The notes under the pieces: model-generated
What the model saw: only the letters and a program-made list of their open reading frames with translations
Told to the model about the DNA's origin: nothing
Databases searched by the model: none
Shown here: piece by piece, positions 1 to 11,100 of the stretch
How the letters are laid out: every line of letters starts with the position of its first letter
Numbering within the stretch: the first letter of the stretch is position 1
Origin: Oscheius dolichura
Taxonomy: Eukaryota; Nematoda; Chromadorea; Rhabditida; Rhabditidae
NCBI GenBank assembly: GCA_932521035.1
Contig: OW051495.1
Coordinates: 372,001-436,000 of the forward strand
Direction of reading: 5' to 3'
DNA: 64,000 nt
Made by a program: the position numbers and the translations under genes

Positions 1-1103
1 GGCATTGGCCGCCTTGTTCAGGATCATCTTATAGCCGTCGGAGATACAGTTGGCCTGCGTCTTGCCGGCCTTCTTCCAGCTGGTCAGGGTCGAATTCATC
101 TGGAAGAGTTTGAGAAAGAAGAAAATGGAAGACGGACCTCCTCGAGGAGGGGGCCGAATACGGGGTACGCTTCTAGGTAGACACGGTCCAGCAGCTCCGA
201 CCAGTTGCTCGGCTTGATACAGTTATTGACTAGAACAGAAACGTTTCATACCATTACTGATCAGACAGATTGTTGAATAAATTGGCTTCACGGTGCCATT
301 AAAATTCAATATTTTAGCAGAAAATTGGGAACCGGACTAGGAGATTTGGGTCGCCACTTTTTGAATTCCGATGTCCCAAGGAGGTAAACCAGATCCGGGC
401 TAGTATGGGGCCTTTTCGGGGGAAGCATGCCAGTTTTGCGCTTTTCCAGTGCAATAGTTCCACTATATCCATTACAGTATCGCAAAGATTGTAGATCAAT
501 TGCACCGGAAAAGCGCAAAGGCGCGCTTCCCCCGAAAAGGCGCCTTTCTGGTTTACCAATCCACCTCTTTCTATACAAAGTAACCCCGAGCTCCCGTGTG
601 TTAATTTTCTTCCACCTTGGGCAACATATCGTGGGGGAACCCTTTTTCCCCCAAAATGTGGAATAATTTGAAACAACAAGAGTTTGAGGGAGTACTGTAG
701 CTCAAAGAGAACCGACTACAAGTGGTGAACAATCGAATAGTTTCCTTCTGCTAAAAATATAACGCAGTCCCGAAACATCCGAATTTCTAAAAGAAACGAG
801 ACTCACACTGATTCAGCTGGTTCATGCCGTTGGCGTACTTCAATGGGTTGACTTTAGAGGCGGCGCATCCCAGAGCTTGGTTCTGTAGTTGTTTTACCGG
901 TTGTTGTTGGTAGACGGGCGTTTCCATACACTTACAGAGCTAAAATCTCTTCGATTTTTGCTATTTTCTCCCAAAAAACTGACGTTTGAAACCTCCGTCT
1001 CGGTGCAGAATGTCTGTCCCAAGTTCATGATCCTCTTTGCCATATCGGCGGAGGTTTCGGCGTTGATTCCGGCAGCCAAGACGAGGACAATGAGGAATTT
1101 CAT
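1..1103 (-). CDS. Secreted Cys-containing protein, C-terminus outside the window
   Basis: Four exons in phase on the minus strand: 1103-993, 882-807, 229-138 and 99-1, giving 126 residues before the window edge. Residues 1-15 (MKFLIVLVLAAGINA) form a signal peptide, so the product is probably secreted. The visible mature part is helical-looking, with four cysteines, in the contexts QTFC, ALGC, NNCIKP and TQANC. The 38-nt intron between the last two exons (137-100) is typical of nematodes. A TATA box lies about 75 bp upstream of the ATG and a splice-like acceptor (ttacag) sits right before it. I do not recognise the family. It looks like one of the small secreted Cys families of nematodes, but the C-terminal part needed to decide is missing. 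Confidence 0.8.
384..557. repeat. Fold-back (MITE-like) element in an intron
   Basis: The left arm (about 384-450) begins GGTAAACCAGA and runs through a GGCCTTTTCGGGGGAAGC-type segment to TTTGCGCTTTTCC. The right arm (about 500-557) carries the reverse complement of these segments in mirrored order and ends TCTGGTTTACC. A spacer of about 50 bp separates them. The element lies in the large intron of the secreted-protein gene (230-806). No coding capacity was seen. Confidence 0.75.
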
Positions 1104-2511
1104 TCTGTAATCGTCGAATTATCCAAGGAAATCGGAAGAGAAGAGAGCAATATGATCCCCGACACCCGCCAGACATATTTATAGCCGGAACCGTGTTCAG
1201 AAACAGTTTAAATCCCGATAAATTGGCCGGGGATTACCCCTCACCGGATCGGAGATTTTTGATCTTCACCCACGGTCTACCAAAAAAAACAAAACAAGGA
1301 GCTGGTTTGGTGAAAAGCTGCCGTTCACATTGGTAGAATCAAGGAATGTTGAATATAAGAAGTGCACCTGAAGCGGCTTTCACCAGAATGGCTCGAATTT
1401 GGCAGAGGGAAACGTCTTTTTTGATGGCATACGGTAATGATATAGGTTCCAGGATGTCTTGTTCCATCTCCATCGTCTTCTTGAATAACCCTGGCCAAAA
1501 ATGAATGGTTTGTTTTTATTTCAACAGCAAATTTGCCCAGCTGGCTATCTCGCCTTTTTCGAAAGTGATTCAGTGTAAATATTCCGTCATGGCGCCTCTT
1601 TTTCCCTCCATTTTTTGTAACAGTTTCAAACTTTATTCGTTGTTTACCACCCGATTTGTGTTCATTTCTTTCTATTGCGATACTTTTGTGGAACTACAGT
1701 CCTCCATTGATAGGCTGTTTTTCCCGTATTAGTTACCGCCTATCAGTGAAAATACCATGATCTCCTGCTTTTCTACAACGAATATAGCAAAAAAGTTTGC
1801 AAATATTGGATGTCGATCTTAGAATCTATCTACGAATGTCTACGTATGAACTTTCTCATTTTCTATGCACAGTAAAACAAAAAATGTCAACTTCTATTCC
1901 ACGGCGGAAATTAGCTGAATAACTCCGTTTCAATCTACGTTTATTCCCAAAAAGTTCCGCAGTCTCTATAGAATGGCCCCTGACCTTTTCATCCGTGTCA
2001 CGTGGTCCCAACTGATAAGAAAAGCGCGCTTTTCCCTCCGTTCCAAGTGAAACTTCCGTCATCTTTGGCTAACCGTCGATTTTCACTTTCTCCAGATTTT
2101 CAGCTTTTTGCGGAACGTATTTTTGTTCATAAAATGAAAAGCAGCCCTACAACCCTGTTTGTAAGCAAATAAAAATAAGGCTTGAACCCGTCGAAAACGA
2201 CATAGAATTATCAAAAGTTTCAAAATTTCTTTATATTGACAATCAGCAACGTATCACCGCTCTGTTCGTTCTTACTAGGTAATATCCATAATTTTGCTTC
2301 TAATAACAGTTCTCCTATTCAATTTTTCGACTAATATCCATAAATGGTTCTTTCTCCCCTGTCATTTCCCCCTACCTGTTAGAGTTAGAGACGGCGGGTG
2401 CTGGCTCTCGCCGTCTTTCCCCCACCCTCTCCCGTTCAAATATGAATATCCCTCTCTGTCTACAATCTTCTCTCTATTTTTGCCTTCTTTTTAGCTAATA
2501 AATATCAAGAA
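1104..2511. other. Intergenic, shared 5' region of two divergent genes
   Basis: No convincing coding exon. Apart from the promoter elements at 1175-1236, the stretch is AT-rich with pyrimidine tracts. A splice acceptor (ctttttag, ending 2494) lies 17 nt before the ATG of the RNase H-like gene. Confidence 0.6.
1175..1183 (-). promoter_or_regulatory. TATA box of the secreted-protein gene
   Basis: The minus strand reads TATAAATAT about 75 bp upstream of the ATG at 1103. Further upstream are a CCCGATAAA GATA-type site (plus-strand 1214-1222) and GGGATTA/TAATCCC (1230-1236). The same three parts in the same order precede the SXP/RAL-2 gene. Confidence 0.65.
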
Positions 2512-4328
2512 ATGACGGAGAAGGAAGAAGAAGAGTAAGCTATTTGATAAACTAGTCATTTTAGCCATTTTTAGAGATCTTTCCGGCTATTTTCTGGAAT
2601 TCCGAGTGCCTGAAATGCCTGACTGGTTAGTTTTTTTATTACATTGGGATTTTTTGAATTTCTTCCGTTTTAGGGATCCCATTTATTCAGAAACTATGTT
2701 GTTCCATCAATCCAGGCAAGTTGAGGCGACAGCTCAAATCGGCTACTCGGAGGAATTTCCCCTGAATCAGAATCTGATCTTCACCGACGGCTCCTATAAT
2801 CCGAGAATTCCCAGTTCCGGCTACGGCATTTATATGGGAATGGGGCATCCCCTCAATCGGTTCGCATTTTTTTCGTTGTCAAAAATAGTCATTTCCCTGT
2901 TCAGATGTGTGAAACTTGGCCCGCCTCACAGTAGCGGAAGAGCCGAAATCCAGGCGATGATTCAAATTCTCCTGGCCATGTTGAAATGGGACAAGAAACC
3001 GTTTGTTTTTCTACTATTTTTAATGTTTTATAGGGAAAAAGACGAGAAATTCTTCCAGGAAACACGAAATAAACCTCTATACGGATTGCCTCTTCGCAAT
3101 TAAAGGACTGTACCATGTCAGGAACAAGCAGAAGGGAAAACCTGTACCCCCGGCGGAGACGAGAATAAAAGAGTAGGTTTCAGCCGAGGGATATAATTTT
3201 ATGGAAGTCCATAACCAACAATTCATACTATGTGCGCGATCACAAATTTAGAAAATCTTGTATTTTTTTGTGCTTTCTTGACCAGATAAGATTACTTCTA
3301 TGAATATTTCAACTACTGATATTAGAATCCTCTGGGAGTCATTTTCCCTTTTCTAATTTCAAATTTTTTGACTTCGAATAGCCTCGAAAAACATCGAAAA
3401 CTAGTGAAAGTTTGAATATTCTAAAGTTACCGTAACCATAGCTCTTCCGCCCAACTTTTGTGTTTATTTTCCCGGATTAATTCCCTTTCGTAGTCTATTG
3501 AAAGCCAGCGCTCTCGCGGTTGATCAGTGGAAAAGGTACAGTAGCCTATTCCCTATATTTTATGAACACTAAAACTGAAATAACCATTAGGAGAGATAAT
3601 CCAACAATTGGAAAGTTCACTTTGGTCGTTTTTAATATTTCCCATAAAACCTTTTTTTCCGAATAAAAGATAATTTTCCCAATGGCGTTTCCAAATCAAT
3701 TTGGTCCATTTTTTTTAATAAAAATGCATCAACCTCAGGATTAAAGATCCACTCTTTCACTTGAACTACTGTCATATGGTCTCCCGTTTATAAAATTCAT
3801 ATATTCCCCCGCCTAATCCTCCGCCCTTATTCAGGAAATTCCTCGAATTTATGCAGCTCTACGATCAGGAATTGAATGTTCTCCTTCTCGTTATCCAAAG
3901 ATTCGAAGATCCGGTCCGTTTGAGTTTTGTAAAGAGCCACAGCGAAGAACACGGCAACGAGAGGGTCAGCCGGCTTTCTTTTCCCAAAATTAGCCATTTT
4001 AGGCAGATCTCTACGCATCGATTGGTCGAATTGGGGAAGTCAACCGGGCGGAGAGACTAAAAGCCTGGACAAAATCTAGTAAGCCGTGAAATTTCAACCA
4101 GAAGATGCCATTTTTCCAGCTCCCTACAATATCAAGCGTAATTTATTGTCCCGTCCTCATTTTCACTACAATCCCTGCCAAGCCGCCAGAAATTTGAGTA
4201 AATTACTCCTAAATATTGAGAACAAGTGTGATGAGATACTGTATCCCGACCAGCAGATAATCTGGGACCCGAACCATTGGCAAAGCGAGGACGACATTGG
4301 AAAAGACTTCCATTATAACTCATTTTGA
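2512..4328 (+). CDS. RNase H-fold protein (RNase H1-like), 308 aa
   Basis: Nine exons in phase: 2512-2534, 2575-2625, 2674-2859, 2905-3000, 3059-3172, 3494-3535, 3835-3964, 4003-4078 and 4120-4328. The RNase H signature is complete: FTDGS with D63, GRAEIQ with E101, LYTDC with D128 and GNERAD with D216. This matches the DEDD metal-binding set of RNase H1, which cuts the RNA strand of RNA-DNA hybrids. The usual N-terminal hybrid-binding domain is missing and an acidic start (TEKEEEE) stands in its place. Helical inserts and a C-terminal tail of about 75 residues follow the core. An apparent stop at 4087 lies within a 41-nt intron (4079-4119), and the frame reopens cleanly after it. AATAAA near 4396 would serve polyadenylation. 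Activity is inferred only from the conserved residues. Confidence 0.87.
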
Positions 4329-5107
4329 TCTGAAGAATTGATCTGAACTGTATATTTCGGAATTTAGAACGGGTATTGTTTCAACCGTAACTCATAATAA
4401 ACTTTATCATTATTCTTACGATTTAACTAGTTTATTTATGTCTCTATTTCGATTTTGTTGGCGATATTTGTGGAATGTGTTATATTCACAGATGAAAAGC
4501 AATGAAGACGATTTTACAGAGAGAAAATTAGGAAGAAGATTGAGAGAACGGGGAGGTTTCAATGAACACATAAAGAAGAGAATTACGTCATGTATTAGTT
4601 CTTCAGCTAGATGTCCAGATGTTCGTCCAATTTGAAAAGAAAAGCAAAAATTGTCCTAGGTCAAAAGATAGAGATTGTACTGTTGTCAATAGATTGCAGG
4701 AATAGATTTCAACATTTCTAGGTATCAGAATCTCTTCAAAAAAAGCACAACTGAAAAAAGACAATTATTCAGTTTACGTTTCACTAGTTACAAATTTTGA
4801 ATTACAAATCGGGAAGCGATTCTTTTTTCGCATAAAGAAACGGTACTAGAGATTATCCAATTTGACGGCTTCATTGATTTGTATAAATTGCAAAAAAATA
4901 AGTAAAAAACGGTTCTATTTCCTGAAAAATTCGAAATCTTTGCCTGTTTCCTCTCCCAGTTCTCTTCTTCCCCCGGCCGGGACCATCCGTGCCACCTGGA
5001 GTCTCTCTGTTTTATATAGAGGAGACGGGTGCAGCTGGCCCCTCCGGCCCGAAGAACTCTCCCCGTCGGCTGTTATTCAATCGATGCTGCTCAGTCATTC
5101 CACCGCG
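4329..5107. other. Intergenic region with the testican promoter
   Basis: No coding exon supported. It contains the 3' end of the RNase H-like gene (AATAAA near 4396) and, from about 4950, a GC-richer promoter stretch leading to the testican TATA box. Confidence 0.6.
5011..5019 (+). promoter_or_regulatory. TATA box of the testican gene
   Basis: TTTATATAG lies 89-97 bp upstream of the signal-peptide ATG at 5108, in a local GC-rich stretch. No splice acceptor lies between it and the ATG, so a conventional transcription start near 5040 is likely. Confidence 0.5.
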
Positions 5108-8100
5108 ATGCATCTCCCGCTGCTACTCCTCGCCGTAGTAGCTGTCGCCTCCGGACATTTGGACTTCCAGATCCATAAACATAATTCCAAAAGTGAGGAG
5201 AGCCTCTTGAGGTTATAAAGTCCGTTACAGTACCCGCTTGTGTGGAGGCCGACTGCTCGGAGAAGGAGCTCTGCTTGATCAAAGCTGGAGAAGCTACCTG
5301 CGTTCCGGCTGCCGCCTTGTGAGTTTCGTTCTGGGTACTTGATATAAGGATTTTGGGATCAGGAATAGTTCTACTCCTATTCTTGAAAATAAAACGTATC
5401 AAGGGGGCCTTATATGATCGCTTCTAGAGCACTGTCAATTTTTTCAAGAGGGAAATATTGTTTTATAAATTGGTTTGGCATCGCGCACATAGCAGAGTCT
5501 AAGTGATTAGCGTAGTGAGCAGTACGCTTTATGGCTCACCTGAAACTTTGAAAATACTTTTATTTCTTTATGTACCGGGAGGTTCTTATTATGGTTTCTG
5601 GTTGCTAACCAACAATACGTCATAGTTGGTGTCTGGATGCTGTTAGTAGAACTTGAAATGAAGATTTTCTCCAATCCAAACCCCTGTCTTCCCCCTTCCC
5701 TCTCCAACGTTACACTCCCTTGGAAAAGTTCTTTCACCCCTGGTCAAGCCGCAAATGCCCTCCTTTCGTATTACACCCTGAGTGGCTGATTTGAGAGGAT
5801 CCTAATCAATTGAGGGAAAAGTAGAGTAAAAGGTCCTTTTCAGGAAAGAATACGTCAAACTCCACCACCACAAGAAACACGACAACCACAAGGAGGAACA
5901 GCAGGTTCACAAGGTATGTTTCGGCCTAAATTTATTAGTTCGGAATGTATTGAAACAGTAACCCAGAGTGATTACTAGGCGAGTTCACTTTTGACATAAA
6001 AGGGATCAGTAAAGCGTAGAAAATTAGTAATTATGATCAAAAAATTTATGTTTTTCACGGCTCCTCATCTCGAAAATTCAGCGGTTTTACTCTTCTAGAG
6101 AAAGTATCTTGTCTATTTTCATCTTCTACAGTTTGTAAAACTAGTTTTGGTCGAATATTTCCATTTGAAATTGACCATGTGAGAAATGGCGCGTTTCTAG
6201 TAATAATCGCTGTTCCGAGGTTCTCATAAAGGCCAAGCATAACGCTAAAGATGTTTTATCTCTCTCCAGGACACTTCGTCATTCTACTTCAAATTCATCC
6301 ACTTTTATGTATAGAATCTCATCTATGGGATATTTTTACCCATCTAGATGGCTAATTTGCCATTTTCTGATTAATTTAGACCTTTTGGAATATGTTTCCT
6401 GACACTTTTCCCCTCAAAATAGGCGATATATGGTTTTTTATGCTATTTTGACTGTTTGACTAATATTTTCACTATTTCAATCTGAAAAATTAAAACTACT
6501 TTTTCTTCATTGGAAGCATTTTCACCCGATCTTTTTCTTTCCGCGTATCAATCGCCCCCCGCTAAAAGAGGCGCATATAAAATCTTTGCGGTAGGTCTGT
6601 TTTACGGTAATCTGTAATTTACGAGAGGCCGTTTCATTTCCGACGGAGATAACTGCCCTTTTTCAGCATCTTACCGCCCAGGAACATGCCCAACACGATG
6701 GAATTGAGGGTAAGGAAGGGGGAAGAAGGGAGGAGGAAAGAGTAACTGGTTACAGAATGCAGTGAGGCCGAGTTGGCCAAGATTGGAGGACGCCTTCTGG
6801 CCTGGTTCGATGCCATCCATTCGCAGAATGCCGGGGCTGATAGATCTCTTCCTGGTGAGGTTTTCTAGGGGATTTATTCATTGAATCGTCAAAACCGGGT
6901 CTTTGTAGAGTATAAAGCTATGGCAAAACATTTGGGACGGTTCTAAAAATCATTGAAAGAGGTCAGAAACCTGTACGTTGAATGGGATAGAAGAGTCCTA
7001 TGACATTTGAAGGAAAAATGGAACAGGAAAAAATTGAGGGATCCTGGGATAGAGTAGTAAAGAAGACTGTATGAGCTCTATAAAGCTATGGTGAAACATA
7101 AGACTCTAAAAGGGGGAAGTTGTTGAAAGATTGACCTATTGACAAGTGAAAAGGAGCCACAAAACACTCGCTAGTCCATTTGAAGTGAGGGAAAATAAAA
7201 CGAGAGGAATTAATAGAAAAAGTTGGTTCTTATTTCCTTTTCAATTGGAATGGGAACAAAAAGAATTACAGTTTGTAAAGAAGGCTCTTTTTTGTTCCAA
7301 GGTGCTGATAAAGTTCTCTCTTTGGTTCTATCATTGCTTATTTTGAATGTATGGGTTTGAAAATGTTTCAAAGTCACAATTATTGCTCGTAAAAGTCATA
7401 CATGGGCAAAACGCCCAATTTCGGGAGCGCCCGTTTTCGGGCGTAGACTGGAGTGTCGGATGTTTGTGTCCGTATCTTGGGCACTTCTTGGTCAATTTCA
7501 ATACTTCAACCTGCATCTTGTAGAGCACGTCAAGACAATTCTAATGAGGTCATAGCTCAAACGGACAAAAAGAAAAAAAAGCTAGCCTCATAAACGTTAA
7601 CTTGTTCGAGATTGGTCTCAGGAAGCGTTACGTAACGCTCCTTTATCAAAGTTTGTGAAGCTAGCGATTTTTCTTTTTGTCCGTTTGAGCTATGACCTCA
7701 TTAGAATCGTCTTGACGTGCTCTACAAGACGGTCTTTGAATTTTAAAAATTCACCGAGAAATACCCGAGATACGGGCACAAACGCCCGACACGCCCGTTT
7801 TACGTCCGAAACCGAGCGCGCCCAGAAACGGGCGCGCCCAAAATCGGCCCGGGCGCGTGCCCATGTATGGTAAAAGTTTTACAGTAAAACAAAAAGAAGA
7901 GCCCATTTTTGACATTCATTGGAAGACAATGTTGTGTTCTTATAAGAGGCTCTTTCCCTTTCTGAGCTATTCTCATTCTTTGTTTGAATAATGCTTCATT
8001 AGCAGAACTGCTCCTGTTACCATTACTTGTTCCAGAGCTATTCATCATTTCTGAAAAAGTATCAACGCTGTCTTATTATAAACTTACCACCATCTTATGT

Positions 8101-11100
8101 TATTGGTCTGGCTACATATGCCCAACTTCTTTACCAATTCCATAGACTTTCAGTTTTATTCCAAAGAAAGTTTCACAGACGATGCATAATCGCTCGTTTT
8201 AGCCCTGTTTATTCGAATCTTCTCAAAAAAAGTTGAAAAAGAGAAAGAAATCTTTATGTTCATATCAAACAATACCGAGGCAATATACCCGAAAGAGATC
8301 AAAACAATACCGACGTTCGTCTATTTGTGTCAGATTTGGGGGAACAGAGGGGGGAAGATTACTGTAGTCTTATTTTGTACAGTCTGCTACTATTCCTGAT
8401 CCTAGTATTTCATTGCAGCGGCTCCCATTTTCAGAGCGTCCTGAAACATTTCTTTCGTTATTTTACTTCGATATTTATTTTATCAATTGCGGTTCTCCAT
8501 TTCATCTGGGCTAAAAGTGTCCATTGAAGCGTAAAATTGACCGGTTTTTGTTGAAAATTGACTTATTTCAAGAAGTCTTTGATCTCACTAATGAGAATCA
8601 TTTCCCTAACATTTTATGCTTCTAATAAAACTGAAAAAAGAAAAGAAACCCCCCAACAATATTTTGATGTTTTCGTCAAAAAGAGGAATGGTCATGACCA
8701 TAATTGGGTGAGACGTCATCAATCGTCGTCTCCTTCCCCCTCCCCTCACTTTCTCGCCAAATAGAACTGGAACTCGTATAATTTGGGGGAAGAGAACTAT
8801 TGACTGACCGATGTTTCATTCTCTGCGCTTTCTTTTCTATTTTTGTGATAAAATAGGGAAAGTGGAAGTGGTTGTGAAAGGGTGAAGAAAATAAATGGAA
8901 GGTATTTTGATGGAAATGGGGGGAATGCCGGCTTTTTTTGACTTTTTATAGGTTCTATGGGATCGTCATAAAGATTCTGGGGATTTAGTTGTAATTCGGG
9001 GGATGAGGAATTGGATGTAACGATCAATTTTTGAGGAAGAAAGAAGCGAAAAGACGAACCCACCGGTTTTTTGTTCTTATTCGGTTTTATACAAGATTCA
9101 AAACTTTGAGCTATTTCAAACAAATGTTCGGTTTGTATTGGTACGTTGACAAATTAGCTATTCCTCATATTTTACTTGGCTTATATTAATTTTCCGAAAA
9201 AATTTGAGGATAATGGATAAAAAGCTGAATTTTTCAAAAAGTTTCGGAAATTTGTTATAAACTGGGCAAATATTTCAATGATGATTTTTCGATACACGCC
9301 CCGGATAGGTTTTGCTCATTTTCCCCGTTACCGTAACCCGCTCTATACCCTAAAAGGCTAGAAAATGCCCTGATGTACCTGATAACTGGGAGGAGGAGGC
9401 ATTGTAGCATAGGGCGGCGGCATTCCATTACTACTGGCGTCTTGTACCGTCGTCGGCAGGTTCTGTTGCTCTCGGGAGACTCTCAATTTCCGTATATGCC
9501 TGGAAAATTAGTTCTCTTTCTTTAAAAACTCCCTGGAATTCCTAATATTTCATTTCTTCCCCAGCCAAAAAATCTCGGCCATCGCGATGGTCACGCACTT
9601 CATCGGCCGGCGACTATTTAATGTTTTACGCGTCGGGCGACAAGGTCGATCATGTTCGGAGATTGGGAATCAACACACAGAGACGGGAAAGAGAGGCGGA
9701 AGGGTCCATTTCATCTTTACCCCTGGGAAAAAAGACGGGGAAAAGGAGAAACAGATGCGGGAGAAAGGTGACACCCCGGGAGAGAGAAAAAAGAAAGACT
9801 GAATCCTTATTTGAATATTATTTTCTTAATATTACTTGAATATTATTTTCTATCCTTTTTACTAATTTTAGGTCGGAAACACGGGATTATTGGAAAGATC
9901 GACTCAATTTTGATGATAAAGATGAGGAAAAACTACAAAAAGTACAAAAACAGAGATTGAATTTTGTATGTTTTACAGTCCTTATTAATCTAAATGGTAG
10001 GAGTCAATCACAATAAGCGTGTGTTTGGAGGATGAAAAAATAAAAATAAAGAAGAAGACTCTTATTCCGTTGAAATCCCGGGGCTTTCCCTTGTTTTTTA
10101 TGTTTAGCTGGAGCCATATGAACCTCAATTTCCAAGACGGCTGCTTTTATTACACGCTATATTTTCCTGCAAGTCGAAAACCATCTTTTTCATAGTAAAA
10201 TGGTTTTGCTCGAGAAGATACTGCAAATTCTGTGCTTTCTTTTATGTTTAGAGGAAGCTATGAAATTGGGCTTTGGGATCTGGTAGCAATATCTTCATTG
10301 CGCAGGTTCCCTTCTAAAGTTCTATATAAGAGGTTCCTGATCTTTTTTGCTATTCGAGCATTTTATTACGGGGGTCGGTCGTCTTATTCATTCGGCGGTT
10401 GCTCCCCTATCCCTCGAAATACAAGACTTTTCCGAAATTGAATCAATCCAACTAGGAAAAGAGCAGTAACCCCCTGGAAATACGGTAATTTCCCTATTTT
10501 TTTTGTTTAGTGGACGATATTAATTCGAGTCTTCTAGTTTTTCGATAATGAAGAACCCATAATCAAAAAAATTAAAAAAATATAATCGATGTTATCTCAC
10601 CTGGCCAATAAGAATAAAAAGACGAGGAAGAGTAGCGTTGCAGCGAAGCCGTTCGCCATGGACTCTCGGTACATACTGGCCGGCGTCTTCGTTTGTTACA
10701 CAGCTGATTGAATTGCCGTCGTCGATATGGGCGAGGAAAGAGGAGACACAAAGAGACGACCAGAGGAGGCCGGACAACAATGGACAGGCAGGGGACGGGA
10801 GGCAGACGGCGGGGAAGAGGAAACGGCCTCTGAAGGACATCGGGTTGAGGGGCAAGAACTGTCAGATGACCAAGGGGGAAAGGAAAAACAAGGGTAGCAA
10901 GACAATTTTTGGAATTTTCTCACAGGAAACAATAGGATTCGGTTCATAAATTTCTAATAAAACCATTGAAAAAAATCGAAGATTACAGTCCAAATAGCGG
11001 TTTAGTCGGGATTTCTCTGTTTCGCGCCCCATTACTAATTCCTCTGCGCTCCACTGCTAAATGTCCTGGACTACAGTATACTAATTAGCCGGGAACGGAG

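Noticed and set aside
3001..3058. Intron end at tatag (3043) in the RNase H-like gene
   Set aside because: It shifts the frame and loses the LYTDC motif; the acceptor ttccag ending at 3058 restores both.
4079..4119. Stop codon ending the RNase H-like protein at 4087-4089
   Set aside because: A consensus donor (gtaagc) precedes it and a strong acceptor (tttttccag) follows; the frame then stays open to 4328 in phase.
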